DNA of 64,000 bases from Streptomyces sp. NBC_00510 (GTDB lineage: Bacteria; Actinomycetota; Actinomycetes; Streptomycetales; Streptomycetaceae): contig CP107851.1 in assembly GCA_036013505.1 (NCBI GenBank), positions 2,356,001-2,420,000 on the forward strand, read 5' to 3'. Position numbers and translations under genes: made by a program. This document shows positions 44,381 to 52,913 of the stretch, in pieces. Numbering within the stretch: position 1 is the first letter of the stretch; every line of letters starts with the position of its first letter. The notes under the pieces were generated by a model that saw nothing but the letters and a program-made list of their open reading frames with translations, searched no databases and was not told the origin of the DNA.

Positions 44381-45382
44381 TCAACTGGCCGAAGCCGAGG
44401 CTTCGGCCTGCCGGGCGCGGCGCTGCGCACGTACGCCAGTGCCAGGCTTGTCCGCGGCCGACCAGTCAGGCTCGTCCCCGGGGTCCTTCGTCGCTACCTT
44501 GGTCACCCGCAGCCCGGCGGCCCGGCCCCGGGTGTGCTGACTCGTATCGCACGTCAGCAATCGAACCCTGCGGTCGGCCAGGCTCTGGATGGCGACCGTC
44601 CGGTCGATGATCTCGACATCGGGGCGGTCCAAGCGCACGTGGCCGGGGGGATCGAGGACGATCTCCACATAGACCCTGCCGAGGGTCTCGCCGTCCTGAA
44701 CAGTGTGCTCCCCCTCATGCAGGACCCCGTGAGTGCCTCCGTCGAGGACCTCGTCGAGGAGACCAAGCGTGTGTGCGGCGCGCCAGCGGGCCCGCTGCTT
44801 GCTGGCGTCCTTGAGGTCGTCCAGCTCATCGACCACCACGATCGGGAACAGCAGGCGCACGAACTGCCAGCGAGGCACGTCGAGTACCTCGTGCAGGTCG
44901 ACGTCGGCCAGCTTCACCTCGTTTTGGATGTAGAAGCTGGAGTCGGCCACGACGAACGTCTCCCGCTGACGCCACCGGCCGATCTGCATGTCCAGCGCCG
45001 CCATGGCCGCCTCGAACGCCTCGATCCGTTCGGTGACCTCAAGTTGGACCAGGCCGTTTAGGAGGCGCTGCTGAGCGGCCCCAGCGAGCGTGCCGCAGCT
45101 CCCCAGCAGCGCCCGGTAGCGGTCGGTGAACACGAGCTGGTCGAGGTTCCGGTCGCTGATCTGGGAGTGCAGCATCCGCGCGGACTCCGTAGCCCACTCC
45201 AGGTACGCCAGCAGCCCCTCGAAGGCGCTGCCGTAGGGCCGCCGCAGGTTCATCGCCGTGGTGTGGACGCCGTCGAGGGCTTGTCGGATGTACTTCGGGT
45301 CTGCACCGGGGCGCGGTGTGATGAGCATGCGCTGATACTGCCAGCGCGTCCCGGTGGTGCGCCGTGAGTTTCCGGCAGCCAT
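44381..45382 (-). CDS. PIN-domain protein
   Basis: 333 aa from ATG 45382; ATG 45329 (MLITPRPGADPKYIRQ) is an alternative, but the residues before it (RWQYQR) recur in the relic at 51466-51500. N-terminal helical part, then a PIN nuclease domain: ETFVVADSSFYIQNEVKL (first Asp), FPIVVVDELDDLKDASKQRA (Glu/Asp) and RRVRLLTCDTSQHTRGRAAG (C-terminal Asp). PIN domains cut RNA, often as toxins, but no antitoxin is adjacent. The tail is Lys/Arg-rich. It lies directly downstream of a frame-broken HTH gene on the same strand. Confidence 0.8.
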   Translation of the reverse strand: MAAGNSRRTTGTRWQYQRMLITPRPGADPKYIRQALDGVHTTAMNLRRPYGSAFEGLLAYLEWATESARMLHSQISDRNLDQLVFTDRYRALLGSCGTLAGAAQQRLLNGLVQLEVTERIEAFEAAMAALDMQIGRWRQRETFVVADSSFYIQNEVKLADVDLHEVLDVPRWQFVRLLFPIVVVDELDDLKDASKQRARWRAAHTLGLLDEVLDGGTHGVLHEGEHTVQDGETLGRVYVEIVLDPPGHVRLDRPDVEIIDRTVAIQSLADRRVRLLTCDTSQHTRGRAAGLRVTKVATKDPGDEPDWSAADKPGTGVRAQRRARQAEASASAS

Positions 45383-46414
45383 GGCCCGCGCTCGGCGACG
45401 TCCCACTGGCCGGCCAACTCGGCGTTGAGCGCGGTGATGTCCCGAGCGAAGGCGCGCTCGAGGCCGCGCGGCCGCAGTGCCGCGCCGGGCGGAGCCGGGC
45501 CCTGCGGGGTGAGCGACACCCACAGGGCGCGCCGCCGACCGTCCAGGTTCTCCACCAGGTGCTGCCGGGCATCCAGCCACCAGGCGAGCGCCACCTGGGT
45601 GCCCTCCCGCAAGTCGTACCGCTCCACCACCGGCCCGCCGTCACCGAATTGCTCCACCGCCGCCAGCACCGCATCGACCGCGGCGTCCGAGGCCCGCGGG
45701 TCGTCGGACAGCACCCGCGAGACCGTCGACCGGGACACCCCGGCGCGGGCTGCGACCACGGACGCGGGCAGGTCCGACCCGTTCTGCGGCCGGCGCACCA
45801 GCCGCACGGTGGCCAGGCCCTCACCGAGGTCGGCCAGGCGCTGCGCGCACAGCTCCCCCGCGCGGGCGCCGGAGTCCAGGACGACCCCGACCAGTGCCAG
45901 CGCCCGGACACGGCCCATCGCCTGCACCCGCCACCGCAGCGGCATTGCCCCCCAGTCCGAGGGCGTCGCGACCTCCGCCATGTCGGCCAGCCGCCGGTAC
46001 AAGGTGGCCTGCTGCGCGGGCGGCACCAGCGGCCGGGCGGCCGGCTGCGACACCGACGGCAGCGCCACCTCGTGCCCGGTCTCCTCCCCGAGGATGCCCA
46101 GGCAGTCCCGCAGGATCCGCACCGACGCCACCGACAATTCCCGGTCCCGCGTGGCGACGTCGTCCCGCAGCGCCCCCGTCGCGGCCAGAGTGAGGAACGC
46201 CCGGACGTTCCGCTCGTTTCAGCAGGGACTTCACGTCCCGCCGGGCCCGGCCGGACAGGAGGTCGTCGCCCGCGAGCGCCCGCTCCACCTGGCGCACGGT
46301 CATCCGCAACTGCCGCAGCCGCACCGGCCCGAACCGGTCGCCGGCCGCGGCCGCCGCCACCGTGGCATCCAGGACGCGCACCGATGCTAACCTGGCGCGC
46401 TCTTGACGCTTCAT
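45383..46414 (-). pseudogene. Integrase-like protein with LacI-type HTH, frameshifted
   Basis: Starts ATG 46414 (MKRQERARLASVRVLDATVA) after GGGAGGG. At about 46215, LLKR is followed by an indel; the continuing frame reads ERNVRAFLTLAATGALRDDV and RDRELSVASVRILRDCLGIL. The middle, RALALVGVVLDSGARAGELC, resembles the Arg-I region of tyrosine recombinases. ASVVAARAGVSRSTVSRVLS is a LacI-type helix-turn-helix. No His/Arg/Tyr catalytic end is seen, so it is more likely a DNA-binding relative than an active integrase. Its 3' end runs into the PIN gene. Confidence 0.6.
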
Positions 46415-46499
46415 GGTGTGCCCTCCCTGCCTGTGGCGTTGAAGGGGAGCGTACGCAGAACTGGCATCAGGCGTGCTGTCACCAGTCGAAGGTGCTCCG

Positions 46500-46630
46500 C
46501 GCTGCCGGCCCCCTCCGAAGTTGATGAACAGCAGGATGAACTCGGAACCGTAGGGCCACCGAGCGACGGTGCCGTACTGCCACAGGTGCATCAGGGTGCG
46601 GGAGGGCCACGAGTCGCCGACTTCTAGAGG
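46500..46630 (-). pseudogene. Interrupted gene, 3' part beyond the IS4 element
   Basis: When the IS and one target copy are removed, the frame of the gene at 48141-48647 continues here as PLEVGDSWPSRTLMHLWQYG, TVARWPYGSEFILLFINFGG. It stays open and in phase into the MKRQ start of the downstream HTH gene, so the natural stop cannot be placed. Confidence 0.55.
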
Positions 46631-48130
46631 CAACGCCGTTCAGTTAAGGGTTGGGGCTGTTCGTCAAGGCTCGTGAACGAGGCAGCGGAGCTGCTGTAGA
46701 AGAGGTTTGTCCTCCAAGACATCCTCACCACAGGAGCTCCGCTGTTGGAACAGGCTGCCATAACAAGACCGGGCGGGGTAGCGGCCGGGGTGTTCGCGAC
46801 AGGGCATATCGGCGAGCTGACCCGGATCGTGCCGTTCGAGATGGTCGATGCGGTTCTGGCGCAGACCGGTACGGTGCAGCGCAGGGTCCGCCTGGTGCCG
46901 GCGAGGGTCACGGTCTACGTCCTGCTGGCCGGAGTGCTGTTCACCGGGCTGGGCTACCGGCAGGTCTTCGACCGGCTGTGTGCCGGGCTGGCGGGCCTAT
47001 CACTGGCCCGGCCCAGCGGCAGCGCGTTACGGCAGGCCCGCCAGCGGCTGGGACCAGCACCGATGAAAGCCTTGTTCGACCTGGTCAGGGGCCCTGCGGC
47101 CACGACGGCGGCCGCGGGATGGTGGCGGGGCTTGAGGGTGGTCGCCATCGATGGCACCCTGCTACCGGTCCCGGACTGTGAGGCCAACCTCGCGGTGTTC
47201 ACCCGGCAGCGGCTCGGCAACGGGACCGCCGGGTATCCGCAACTGCGGCTGGCCGCGCTGGTGGCCTGCGGGACCCGGTCGGTGATCGGGGCCACCTTCG
47301 GCCCGGCCAGCACCGGCGAGCTGGAATACGCCCGCCGCCTGGCGGTGGACCTACGGGCGGGGATGCTGCTGCTGGGAGACCGGAACTTCGCCGCCTCCGC
47401 ACTGCTGAACAGCTGGGCGGCCACCGGAGCGGACCTGCTGGTGCGCTGCAAGTCCGGCCGGAACCTGCCACCGGTGGCCCGATGCCGCGACGGCTCAATA
47501 CTGGCCCGCCTCGGCACTCTGACCGTTCGCGTCATCGACGCCGAGATCAGCATCACCACATCCCAGGGCACCCGCACTGGCCACTACCGGCTGCTGACCA
47601 CCCTCACCGACCCGTTGACGCACCCGGCCGGCGAACTCATCCGTCTCTACCACGAACGCTGGGAGATCGAGACCGCCTACGCGGAACTGAAGTCCACGAT
47701 CCTGAGCGGACACGTCCTGCGGGCCCACACCCCGGACGGCATCGAGCAGCAGGTGTGGGCACTGCTGACTGCCTACCAGGCGTTGCGGACCGCGATGACG
47801 GACGCCACCGACAGCGTCCCGGACACCGACCCGGACCGGGCCGGCTTCACCACCGCCCTCGCCGCAGCCCGAGACCAGTTGGTCCTGGCCGCCGGCATCA
47901 CCGCCGACACCATGATCGACCTGGTCGGAGCCATCGGACGCCACGTCCTGGCCCACCTCCTGCCCGCCCGGCGGGTCCGCACCAAAGACCGCATCGTCAA
48001 ACGAGCGATCTCCAAATACAACGCACGCGGACCCGCCATCGACCGGACCACCTACAAGGCCACCATCAGCACCAACATGCTCACAAGCAGCCCTTGACAC
48101 CCCGACCCAACCCTTAACTGAACGGCGTTG
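46631..48130 (+). mobile_element. IS4-family insertion with 10-bp target duplication
   Basis: Perfect 25-bp terminal inverted repeats start at 46631 and end at 48130 (outer bases CAACGCCGTTCAG). The direct repeat CTTCTAGAGG lies on both sides (46621-46630 and 48131-48140). Perfect ends and duplication mark a recent transposition. It interrupts a minus-strand gene. Confidence 0.95.
46745..48097 (+). CDS. IS4-family transposase
   Basis: 450 aa, intact. N-terminal DUF4372-type region (GHIGELTRIVPFEMVDAVLA, GLGYRQVFDRLCAGL), then the DDE core: VVAIDGTLLPVPD (Asp), LLGDRNFAASALL (Asp) and the YREK-type LYHERWEIETAYAELK (Glu). The C-terminal part is helical and basic. It fills the element between its inverted repeats. 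The start at 46745 (TTG, MEQAAITRP) fits the family. Confidence 0.92.
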   Translation: MEQAAITRPGGVAAGVFATGHIGELTRIVPFEMVDAVLAQTGTVQRRVRLVPARVTVYVLLAGVLFTGLGYRQVFDRLCAGLAGLSLARPSGSALRQARQRLGPAPMKALFDLVRGPAATTAAAGWWRGLRVVAIDGTLLPVPDCEANLAVFTRQRLGNGTAGYPQLRLAALVACGTRSVIGATFGPASTGELEYARRLAVDLRAGMLLLGDRNFAASALLNSWAATGADLLVRCKSGRNLPPVARCRDGSILARLGTLTVRVIDAEISITTSQGTRTGHYRLLTTLTDPLTHPAGELIRLYHERWEIETAYAELKSTILSGHVLRAHTPDGIEQQVWALLTAYQALRTAMTDATDSVPDTDPDRAGFTTALAAARDQLVLAAGITADTMIDLVGAIGRHVLAHLLPARRVRTKDRIVKRAISKYNARGPAIDRTTYKATISTNMLTSSP

Positions 48131-48647
48131 CTTCTAGAGGTGCGGAACGGGGCTGGTAGGTGGTCCGGCACTCCAGACGGGACTGCCCTCGGTTCCGGCA
48201 GTTGTCCTGGTAGAAGAAAGCTCCGGTGCCCCGGGACAATTCGATGGTCTTGTCCCACCGCAGCGTGCCGTCGCAGTCAGCGCCATTCTGCCCCATGTCC
48301 AGCTCAGCCGAGAAAGGCGGGCAGGTACGGGCAAGTAGTGCGGCATTACCCACCCGATCAGCGTCCGGACAGGGCGTTCCTCCGGTCCGGATGGGGACGT
48401 AAGCCACGTCGCCGCCGCCGATGAGGGCGTGCAGGAAAGCGAAGGCAGCCGTCTGGTAGACCGGCCACCGGGCGGGGCGGAACCGGGCGGAGCTACCCAG
48501 TGAGTCTGCGTAGGCGCTCCGGATCACATCCTGATCCAGGTCACCGTTGATGTGCATGTTCTGCACTCTGAACACGGCGGCCGCTTCCTCCGGCTGCTTT
48601 CGGATGTCTTCCCAGATGCCTTCTGCCAGGTCCTCGTGGACCGTCAT
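48131..48647 (-). pseudogene. Unknown gene disrupted by IS4 (5' part)
   Basis: ATG 48647 overlaps the integrase TGA (ATGA), so it was coupled to that gene. MTVHEDLAEGIWEDIRKQPE, then VFRVQNMHINGDLDQDVIRS and DMGQNGADCDGTLRWDKTIE. No known domain. Three cysteines and a G/D-rich centre are notable. The IS4 element enters after APLE. Confidence 0.75.
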
Positions 48648-49791
48648 GCCGTCTCCTGCTGTTCGGCCTGCTTGCGACGCAGAGCGGCGATGGGATTGCG
48701 GGTCTTGCCCTGGGCGGGCTCCACGTAGTGCTTGCGTACAGTCGGTGAGCCGGGAGTCCAGCGGCCCTGGGCGGTGGGGTCCTCGCCCGCCTCGGCGATC
48801 TCCTGCGCGGGTCCCCTGCGCAGCCCGTGGGCGGTGACCCGTGACGGATCGGGAACGCCGGCCAGCTTGGCGCGCTCCTTGACGACGGCCCCGATGGCGT
48901 CGGGGGTCATGTAGTCGCCGCGGGCGACACCGGCGCGGGTGGCCAGGTTGCCGCCGCGGGCAAGTGCCCGGAACGCGGGGCCCTCGGTAACCCCCAGGCG
49001 GCGCAGTTCGTCCAGCCAGGCGCGGGTGCGCGTCACGGGGCAGAGGGCCGGGTCGTCCGGGCAGGCCGGTACGAACGTCGACTCGCCCTTGGCGGCCTGG
49101 TCGGTCTTGGAGTAGGCGACGTGGACGGTGACGCCGTCGTCTTCGACGGCGAGGTCGTCCAGGGCGAGGTTCGCCAGCTCGCTGCGACGGGATAGCATGC
49201 CCCAGCCGACAACCAGGAGGCAGGCGTCCCGAACGTCCTTCGGCCGTCCGCTGGAGCAGGTGGCGACCATGGCGCGGAGCGTGTCGGACCGGATGGCGGG
49301 CGCCTTCTTCGGGCGCCGGCGGCGGGCCCAGTCGCGGGCGTGCTTGCGCAGGGCCTCGCCGGCGTCCTTGGTGCCGGGCTGCTGGCCGTCCGGGTGCCAG
49401 GTGCGGATGGCGGACATGGCGACCTGGATGGTGGACGGTGCCTTGTCCTGTCGCACGAGGTGGCCGACGTACTCCACGAACGTGGCGGTGGTGCACGGGA
49501 GATGGACCCGGCCCTGATCTTCGCACCATGCCTTGAAGTGCTTACGGGCGTGGGCGTAGGTGCGAGAGGTGTTCTCCGGGGGCGCGTCGTTCAGGAGGTC
49601 GGCGGTGTCCTGGGAGATACGGAAGTCGGCCTCGGTGTAGCGGGGCGCGTCCGCGGTGGTCGGGACGGGCGCGCAGGACGGAGCATGGTGTGACGGTCGA
49701 TGAGAGGGCGTGCGGCTACCGCGGGATCGGGGAGTGCGGGCAGGAGGTCGTCGACCAGTTCGGCGTCGACGACCTCCTCCTCCGCGTCCAT
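48644..49791 (-). pseudogene. Tyrosine recombinase, probable 5' frameshift
   Basis: The catalytic part (from 49477 or just before) is intact: GMLSRRSELANLALDDL (Arg I), VAYSKTDQAAKG (Lys), TAHGLRRGPAQEIAEAG (His-x-x-Arg), RWTPGSPTVRKHYVEP (Trp/His region and Tyr). Upstream, core-binding text (ENTSRTYAHARKHFKAWCED) continues to about 49680. There the frame breaks from a well-placed ATG start at 49791 (MDAEEEVVDAELVDDLLPAL) located 5 bases after the previous gene. A single indel near 49680 would rejoin them. It may still work from an internal start. Probably the integrase or resolvase of a mobile element. Confidence 0.75.
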
Positions 49792-49795
49792 GGCG

Positions 49796-50158
49796 TCAGC
49801 CGCCCGCGATCATCTGACGGATCTGGGCCATCTTGGCGTTCTGCCAGGCGGGGAGGAAGCCGGGGTGGTCCTTCCACTGCTCGCCCGCCTGGGTCATGTG
49901 GTCCCAGGCGAGTTCTGTCTGCTCGTCGTCGCCTTCGTTGTTCAGGAGGTCCAGTACGTACGCGGCGGTGCAGGTGATGGCGAGCTTGTGGGAGTTGGAG
50001 ATGCGGTTGAAGCGGGCGAGGGCCTCGTCTTCTGCAGCGGATTCCTCGGCGGTGGCGGCTCGGTGTTCCTGGGCGGCCGCCCAGTCCTCGTTGGCGCGGT
50101 CCATGATGAAGGCGTGCAGCGACTGGACGTCGTCGGCGGTGGGCATGGTGTTGGCCAT
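49796..50158 (-). CDS. Unknown 120-aa helical protein
   Basis: MANTMPTADDVQSLHAFIMD start at ATG 50158. Acidic and helical; ends WDHMTQAGEQWKDHPGFLPA then WQNAKMAQIRQM. A similar ending (QWNDHPEFRPEW) is found in the 52608-52913 product, so the two may be distant relatives. It is followed 5 bases later by the recombinase start, indicating an operon. Function unknown. Confidence 0.65.
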   Translation of the reverse strand: MANTMPTADDVQSLHAFIMDRANEDWAAAQEHRAATAEESAAEDEALARFNRISNSHKLAITCTAAYVLDLLNNEGDDEQTELAWDHMTQAGEQWKDHPGFLPAWQNAKMAQIRQMIAGG

Positions 50159-50210
50159 CGAGTGATTCCCCTCCTTGGGCTACCCTTCAAGGCTGCCTTG
50201 TATAAGGGAG

Positions 50211-50216
50211 ATTATA
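50211..50216 (-). promoter_or_regulatory. Putative -10 element for the leftward operon
   Basis: Minus strand TATAAT, 52 bases before the ATG at 50158, in an AT-rich patch unusual for the window. The palindrome CTGATCAG lies about 12 bases upstream of it and could be an operator. No good -35 was recognised. Confidence 0.45.
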
Positions 50217-50399
50217 CGGGGCTACTGATCAGTTAGGGATGAACGAGGCTTCTGGGTCACCCGAAGCGTTCGACCTGTTCGATTCCTTGCCGCTCGTTTC
50301 GCCAAACCTGAGTAGACGCCTGACAGACCTGTGGGGCGGCGCTACCGTCGTCCACGTAAGCCCGACGTCTAGTCAGGTTCGTTGTAACGGGAGGGCTCC

Positions 50400-51014
50400 G
50401 TGAAGATCACGGTCACCATCGACCAACCCACCGGCGACTTCCAGGACCGCCTCCTGGCTCTGCTCGCCGAACACTCCGCGCACGTCGAGATCGACGCCAC
50501 CTGGACCGTACCGCGCGCCGAAAGCTACTACCGGTCCCTGCCAGCACGCGCCCGCAAGATCGTTTTCGAGGCAGTCGCCCGCGACGGCTACGTGCCCGCC
50601 GACGACCTGCGCGCCGAGCCGAACTCCAGCCTCCGCGGTCACAGCGCCGCCCTCAAGCGCGCCCTGCAGCGCGGCTTCCTCCGCGGCCTGTGGCCGGAGA
50701 ACATGCCCTCCCCGATCGAGCCGCAGGGCCCCGGCTTCGGCAAAGTCGTCGGCTACCGCATGCCGGACGACCTCGTGCAGACCTTCTACACCGCCATTCA
50801 TGGCCTGAACAGCAGCCAGCGCGAGACCCTGACCACCGCCGTCACTGACGAGGGAGGCCGGTGGGACCCCGCGCGGGTCGTCGAAGTCCTGCACGCCGCA
50901 GGACACGACGTCGACCACAAGCGAGCGCGCGCCCTGCTTCGCCAGCTCGCCGAGGAGGGCCTGCTGACGAAGGCCGACGACACCGCCGCCATCTACGACA
51001 CCACCGAGCAGTGA
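50400..51014 (+). CDS. Unknown 204-aa protein (DUF6416-like)
   Basis: GTG 50400 after a gggaggg site. MKITVTIDQPTGDFQDRLLA, then WTVPRAESYYRSLPARARKI and SSLRGHSAALKRALQRGFLR, with GFGKVVGYRMPDDLVQTFYT. This pattern matches a family common in Streptomyces that I believe is DUF6416, but not with certainty. It has no membrane part. The second half holds a helix-turn-helix-like ARALLRQLAEEGLLTKADDT. Ten bases separate it from the next gene. Confidence 0.6.
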   Translation: MKITVTIDQPTGDFQDRLLALLAEHSAHVEIDATWTVPRAESYYRSLPARARKIVFEAVARDGYVPADDLRAEPNSSLRGHSAALKRALQRGFLRGLWPENMPSPIEPQGPGFGKVVGYRMPDDLVQTFYTAIHGLNSSQRETLTTAVTDEGGRWDPARVVEVLHAAGHDVDHKRARALLRQLAEEGLLTKADDTAAIYDTTEQ

Positions 51015-51024
51015 GGAAACGTCC

Positions 51025-51447
51025 GTGAGCATCGCTGTGACCGACCCCAGACGTAATCGCCGCATCCTGACCCTCGCCGGCCTGGCGCTCGCCGTCCTTG
51101 GCGGCATCATCTGGCTCATCGGCGACGACAACAACGTGGACGCCGAGTTCCGGCTCGAGCAGAACAGCTCCGCCGTGTGGGGCCGCGTCCTTGACTTCGA
51201 GAGCACGCAGGAAGACGAGTACGCCGCCGCCGAGGAGGACAAGTCCAGCGCCGAGACCCAGATGACCTTCGGGATCGTCCTGGGCGCGCTCGGGCTCGCC
51301 CTGTTCGGCTCCCGCTGGCTCATCACCCCCACCCCCGCCCCGGCGAAGCCGACCGCGACCGCCACACCGCTGCTCACCCCCGAGCAGCAAGCACAAGCCA
51401 TTGAGATGTACCTCGAAGCGCAGAAGCGCAACAAGACCCAGAAGTAG
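51025..51447 (+). CDS. Small two-segment membrane protein
   Basis: 140 aa from GTG 51025. Two hydrophobic segments, LTLAGLALAVLGGIIWLIG and FGIVLGALGLALFGSRWLI, flank an acidic, probably external stretch (EQNSSAVWGRVLDFESTQED). The C-terminal tail is Pro-rich then helical. Unknown function, co-transcribed with the preceding gene. Confidence 0.7.
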   Translation: MSIAVTDPRRNRRILTLAGLALAVLGGIIWLIGDDNNVDAEFRLEQNSSAVWGRVLDFESTQEDEYAAAEEDKSSAETQMTFGIVLGALGLALFGSRWLITPTPAPAKPTATATPLLTPEQQAQAIEMYLEAQKRNKTQK

Positions 51448-51787
51448 CGGTGCCCGGGCGGCTCGTCTGTCAGGGTTGCTTGGCAGCATCGCCTCATGCT
51501 CATTACCCCGCGCCCGGGAGCACCCGGGAGAAGGTCCCTAGCGCTTCGCGGCACGGAGACACCCGCCAGTCGGCCGAAGTTGGAGGTCAGGCGCCTGCCG
51601 TTCCTGGTGATGCTCGTCACGCCCGCGCGTGGGGTGTCTACAGGAACCTCGAACGACATCGCGCTGACTCGTGCGTCCTCGACCTGGCAGAGACGATCCG
51701 CCGCCTCGCGCCAGGGTGACGGGGGCTCACTTCACCAAGCTGATTCTTATATTGGCAGCCGCAGGACTTAGGATGCTGGCAGCGCAA
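51448..51787 (+). pseudogene. Relic related to the PIN gene start
   Basis: AWQHRLMLITPRPGA (around 51480-51525) matches TRWQYQRMLITPRPGA at the start of the PIN gene at 45382, on the opposite strand, with clear DNA similarity over about 43 bases. Beyond that the frames lose similarity and stop. Nothing else recognisable lies up to 51787. Confidence 0.4.
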
Positions 51788-51842
51788 AGGGAGTCCTGCT
51801 CTCGACCACTGGTTTCCTAGGCCCCGGTCGAAGGACTCCCTG
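51788..51842. repeat. Imperfect long hairpin
   Basis: gggagtcc...tcgacc pairs with ggtcga...ggactccc, leaving short bulges and a loop. It lies 40 bases before the 60-aa gene and may be a terminator of upstream transcripts or part of that gene's leader. Confidence 0.45.
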
Positions 51843-51883
51843 CGCGCGATCCCGATCCGTTTGATCAGAGAAGGGAACGCTCC

Positions 51884-52066
51884 ATGCGTATTCAGCATGT
51901 AGTACAGGAGTCTAGCCTACGGCTCAAGAAGGCCGCCGACCGCATCCGCGGATGGGCGAAGCATCACTATCGCGACATGACCCGTTCGGCCCTCAAGGGA
52001 GCCGCGTACCGGGCTGGCTTCGTCGCGGTCGACCTGATCGTGGCGTGGTGGATCATCCGCCACTGA
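51884..52066 (+). CDS. 60-aa protein with C-terminal membrane segment
   Basis: ATG 51884 with gaaggga upstream. A basic helical part (LRLKKAADRIRGWAKHHYRD) precedes a hydrophobic end (AGFVAVDLIVAWWIIRH). It could be a tail-anchored small protein or a toxin-like peptide; no family is recognised. Followed by a strong terminator. Confidence 0.6.
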   Translation: MRIQHVVQESSLRLKKAADRIRGWAKHHYRDMTRSALKGAAYRAGFVAVDLIVAWWIIRH

Positions 52067-52084
52067 CCAGCGGGTGACGCAGAC

Positions 52085-52115
52085 GGGGGCCGTCCTCACC
52101 ATAAGGGCGGCCCCC
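52085..52115 (+). terminator. Rho-independent-type hairpin
   Basis: gggggccg and cggccccc form a stem around a 15-base loop, 18 bases after the 60-aa gene. Confidence 0.65.
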
Positions 52116-52151
52116 GCATCGTGCGTCTCAAGAACCACGGATCCGTGCCGG

Positions 52152-52611
52152 TTACGGCCGCCAGGCTTCCTGGTAGTCGGGGTGGTCGTCGTACACCGCG
52201 GCAAGACCCTGGGTGAATGGGCAGTCGTCGCCGTCGATGTGGCACACCAGCATGGGTGTTCACCTCGCCGTACACTTGGGCGGCCGCCAGGGCCGGCCGG
52301 TGCTCATCCAGAAGGGCCCGTTTGAAAGCGACGTCGGCCAGTAACCGGGCCGGGTGGTGCCGCGCGATGTGCCGGGCGTTAGCCACGCGGTAGCACCCAC
52401 CGCCCTCCCAGCCAGGGGCAACCACATCCTGGGTACCGTCCGGCTTGTCGTCGCCGGTGCCAACCGAAGCGACTCAGCTGGCTTCGTCCTGCTGGTCGTA
52501 CGGGAAGGCTCGCCAGGGACCGGGGACGGCCGCGCCCGCCGCCGCGGCATCGTCGTCCAGCCGGGCGACGCAGAACGCCCAGACCTCATCCAGGCGGACA
52601 GGAGCGTTCAC
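52152..52611 (-). pseudogene. DUF6221-family protein, nonsense and frameshift
   Basis: GTG 52611 overlaps the previous TGA (GTGA). VNAPVRLDEVWAFCVARLDD then PGPWRAFPYDQQDEAS is interrupted by TGA, after which the same frame continues to YRVANARHIARHHPARLLAD, VAFKRALLDEHRPAL. Near 52265 the frame shifts and the ending DDCPFTQGLAAVYDDHPDYQ EAWRP follows in another frame. The HIARHHPARxL and DHPDYQEAW signatures are typical of DUF6221, a Streptomyces phage and plasmid family of unknown role. Confidence 0.7.
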
Positions 52612-52913
52612 CGGTTCCACTCCGGGCGAAACTCGGGGTGGTCATTCCACTGCTGAGCGATTTTAGCCAGGTGGAAGCGCGGCCATTTCGCGTTGCCGGG
52701 CTCTCCTTGCCGGAACGCGGTCTTGGCGTTGGCGTGGATGAACGTGACGGTGTCGCTGAGCGCCCGTACCGTCCGGGATTCGTCGGAGTCCGGGTTCAGG
52801 ACGCGTCGGAGGCCGGGGTTCTTCATAGGCTCGAGGCGGTGGTGGATGAACTCCGCCATGGCGTCGATTTCCTCGGCCAGTGGAGGCGGCGTCTGCGTCG
52901 CGTCAGTCGACAT
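52608..52913 (-). CDS. Unknown 101-aa helical protein
   Basis: MSTDATQTPPPLAEEIDAMA then EFIHHRLEPMKNPGLRRVLN; ends QQWNDHPEFRPEWNR, echoing the ending of the 49796-50158 product and of DUF6221 proteins. It shares an 11-base overlap with the stop of the HEPN-motif gene upstream and a GTGA overlap with the DUF6221 gene downstream, making a three-gene operon. Confidence 0.6.
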   Translation of the reverse strand: MSTDATQTPPPLAEEIDAMAEFIHHRLEPMKNPGLRRVLNPDSDESRTVRALSDTVTFIHANAKTAFRQGEPGNAKWPRFHLAKIAQQWNDHPEFRPEWNR

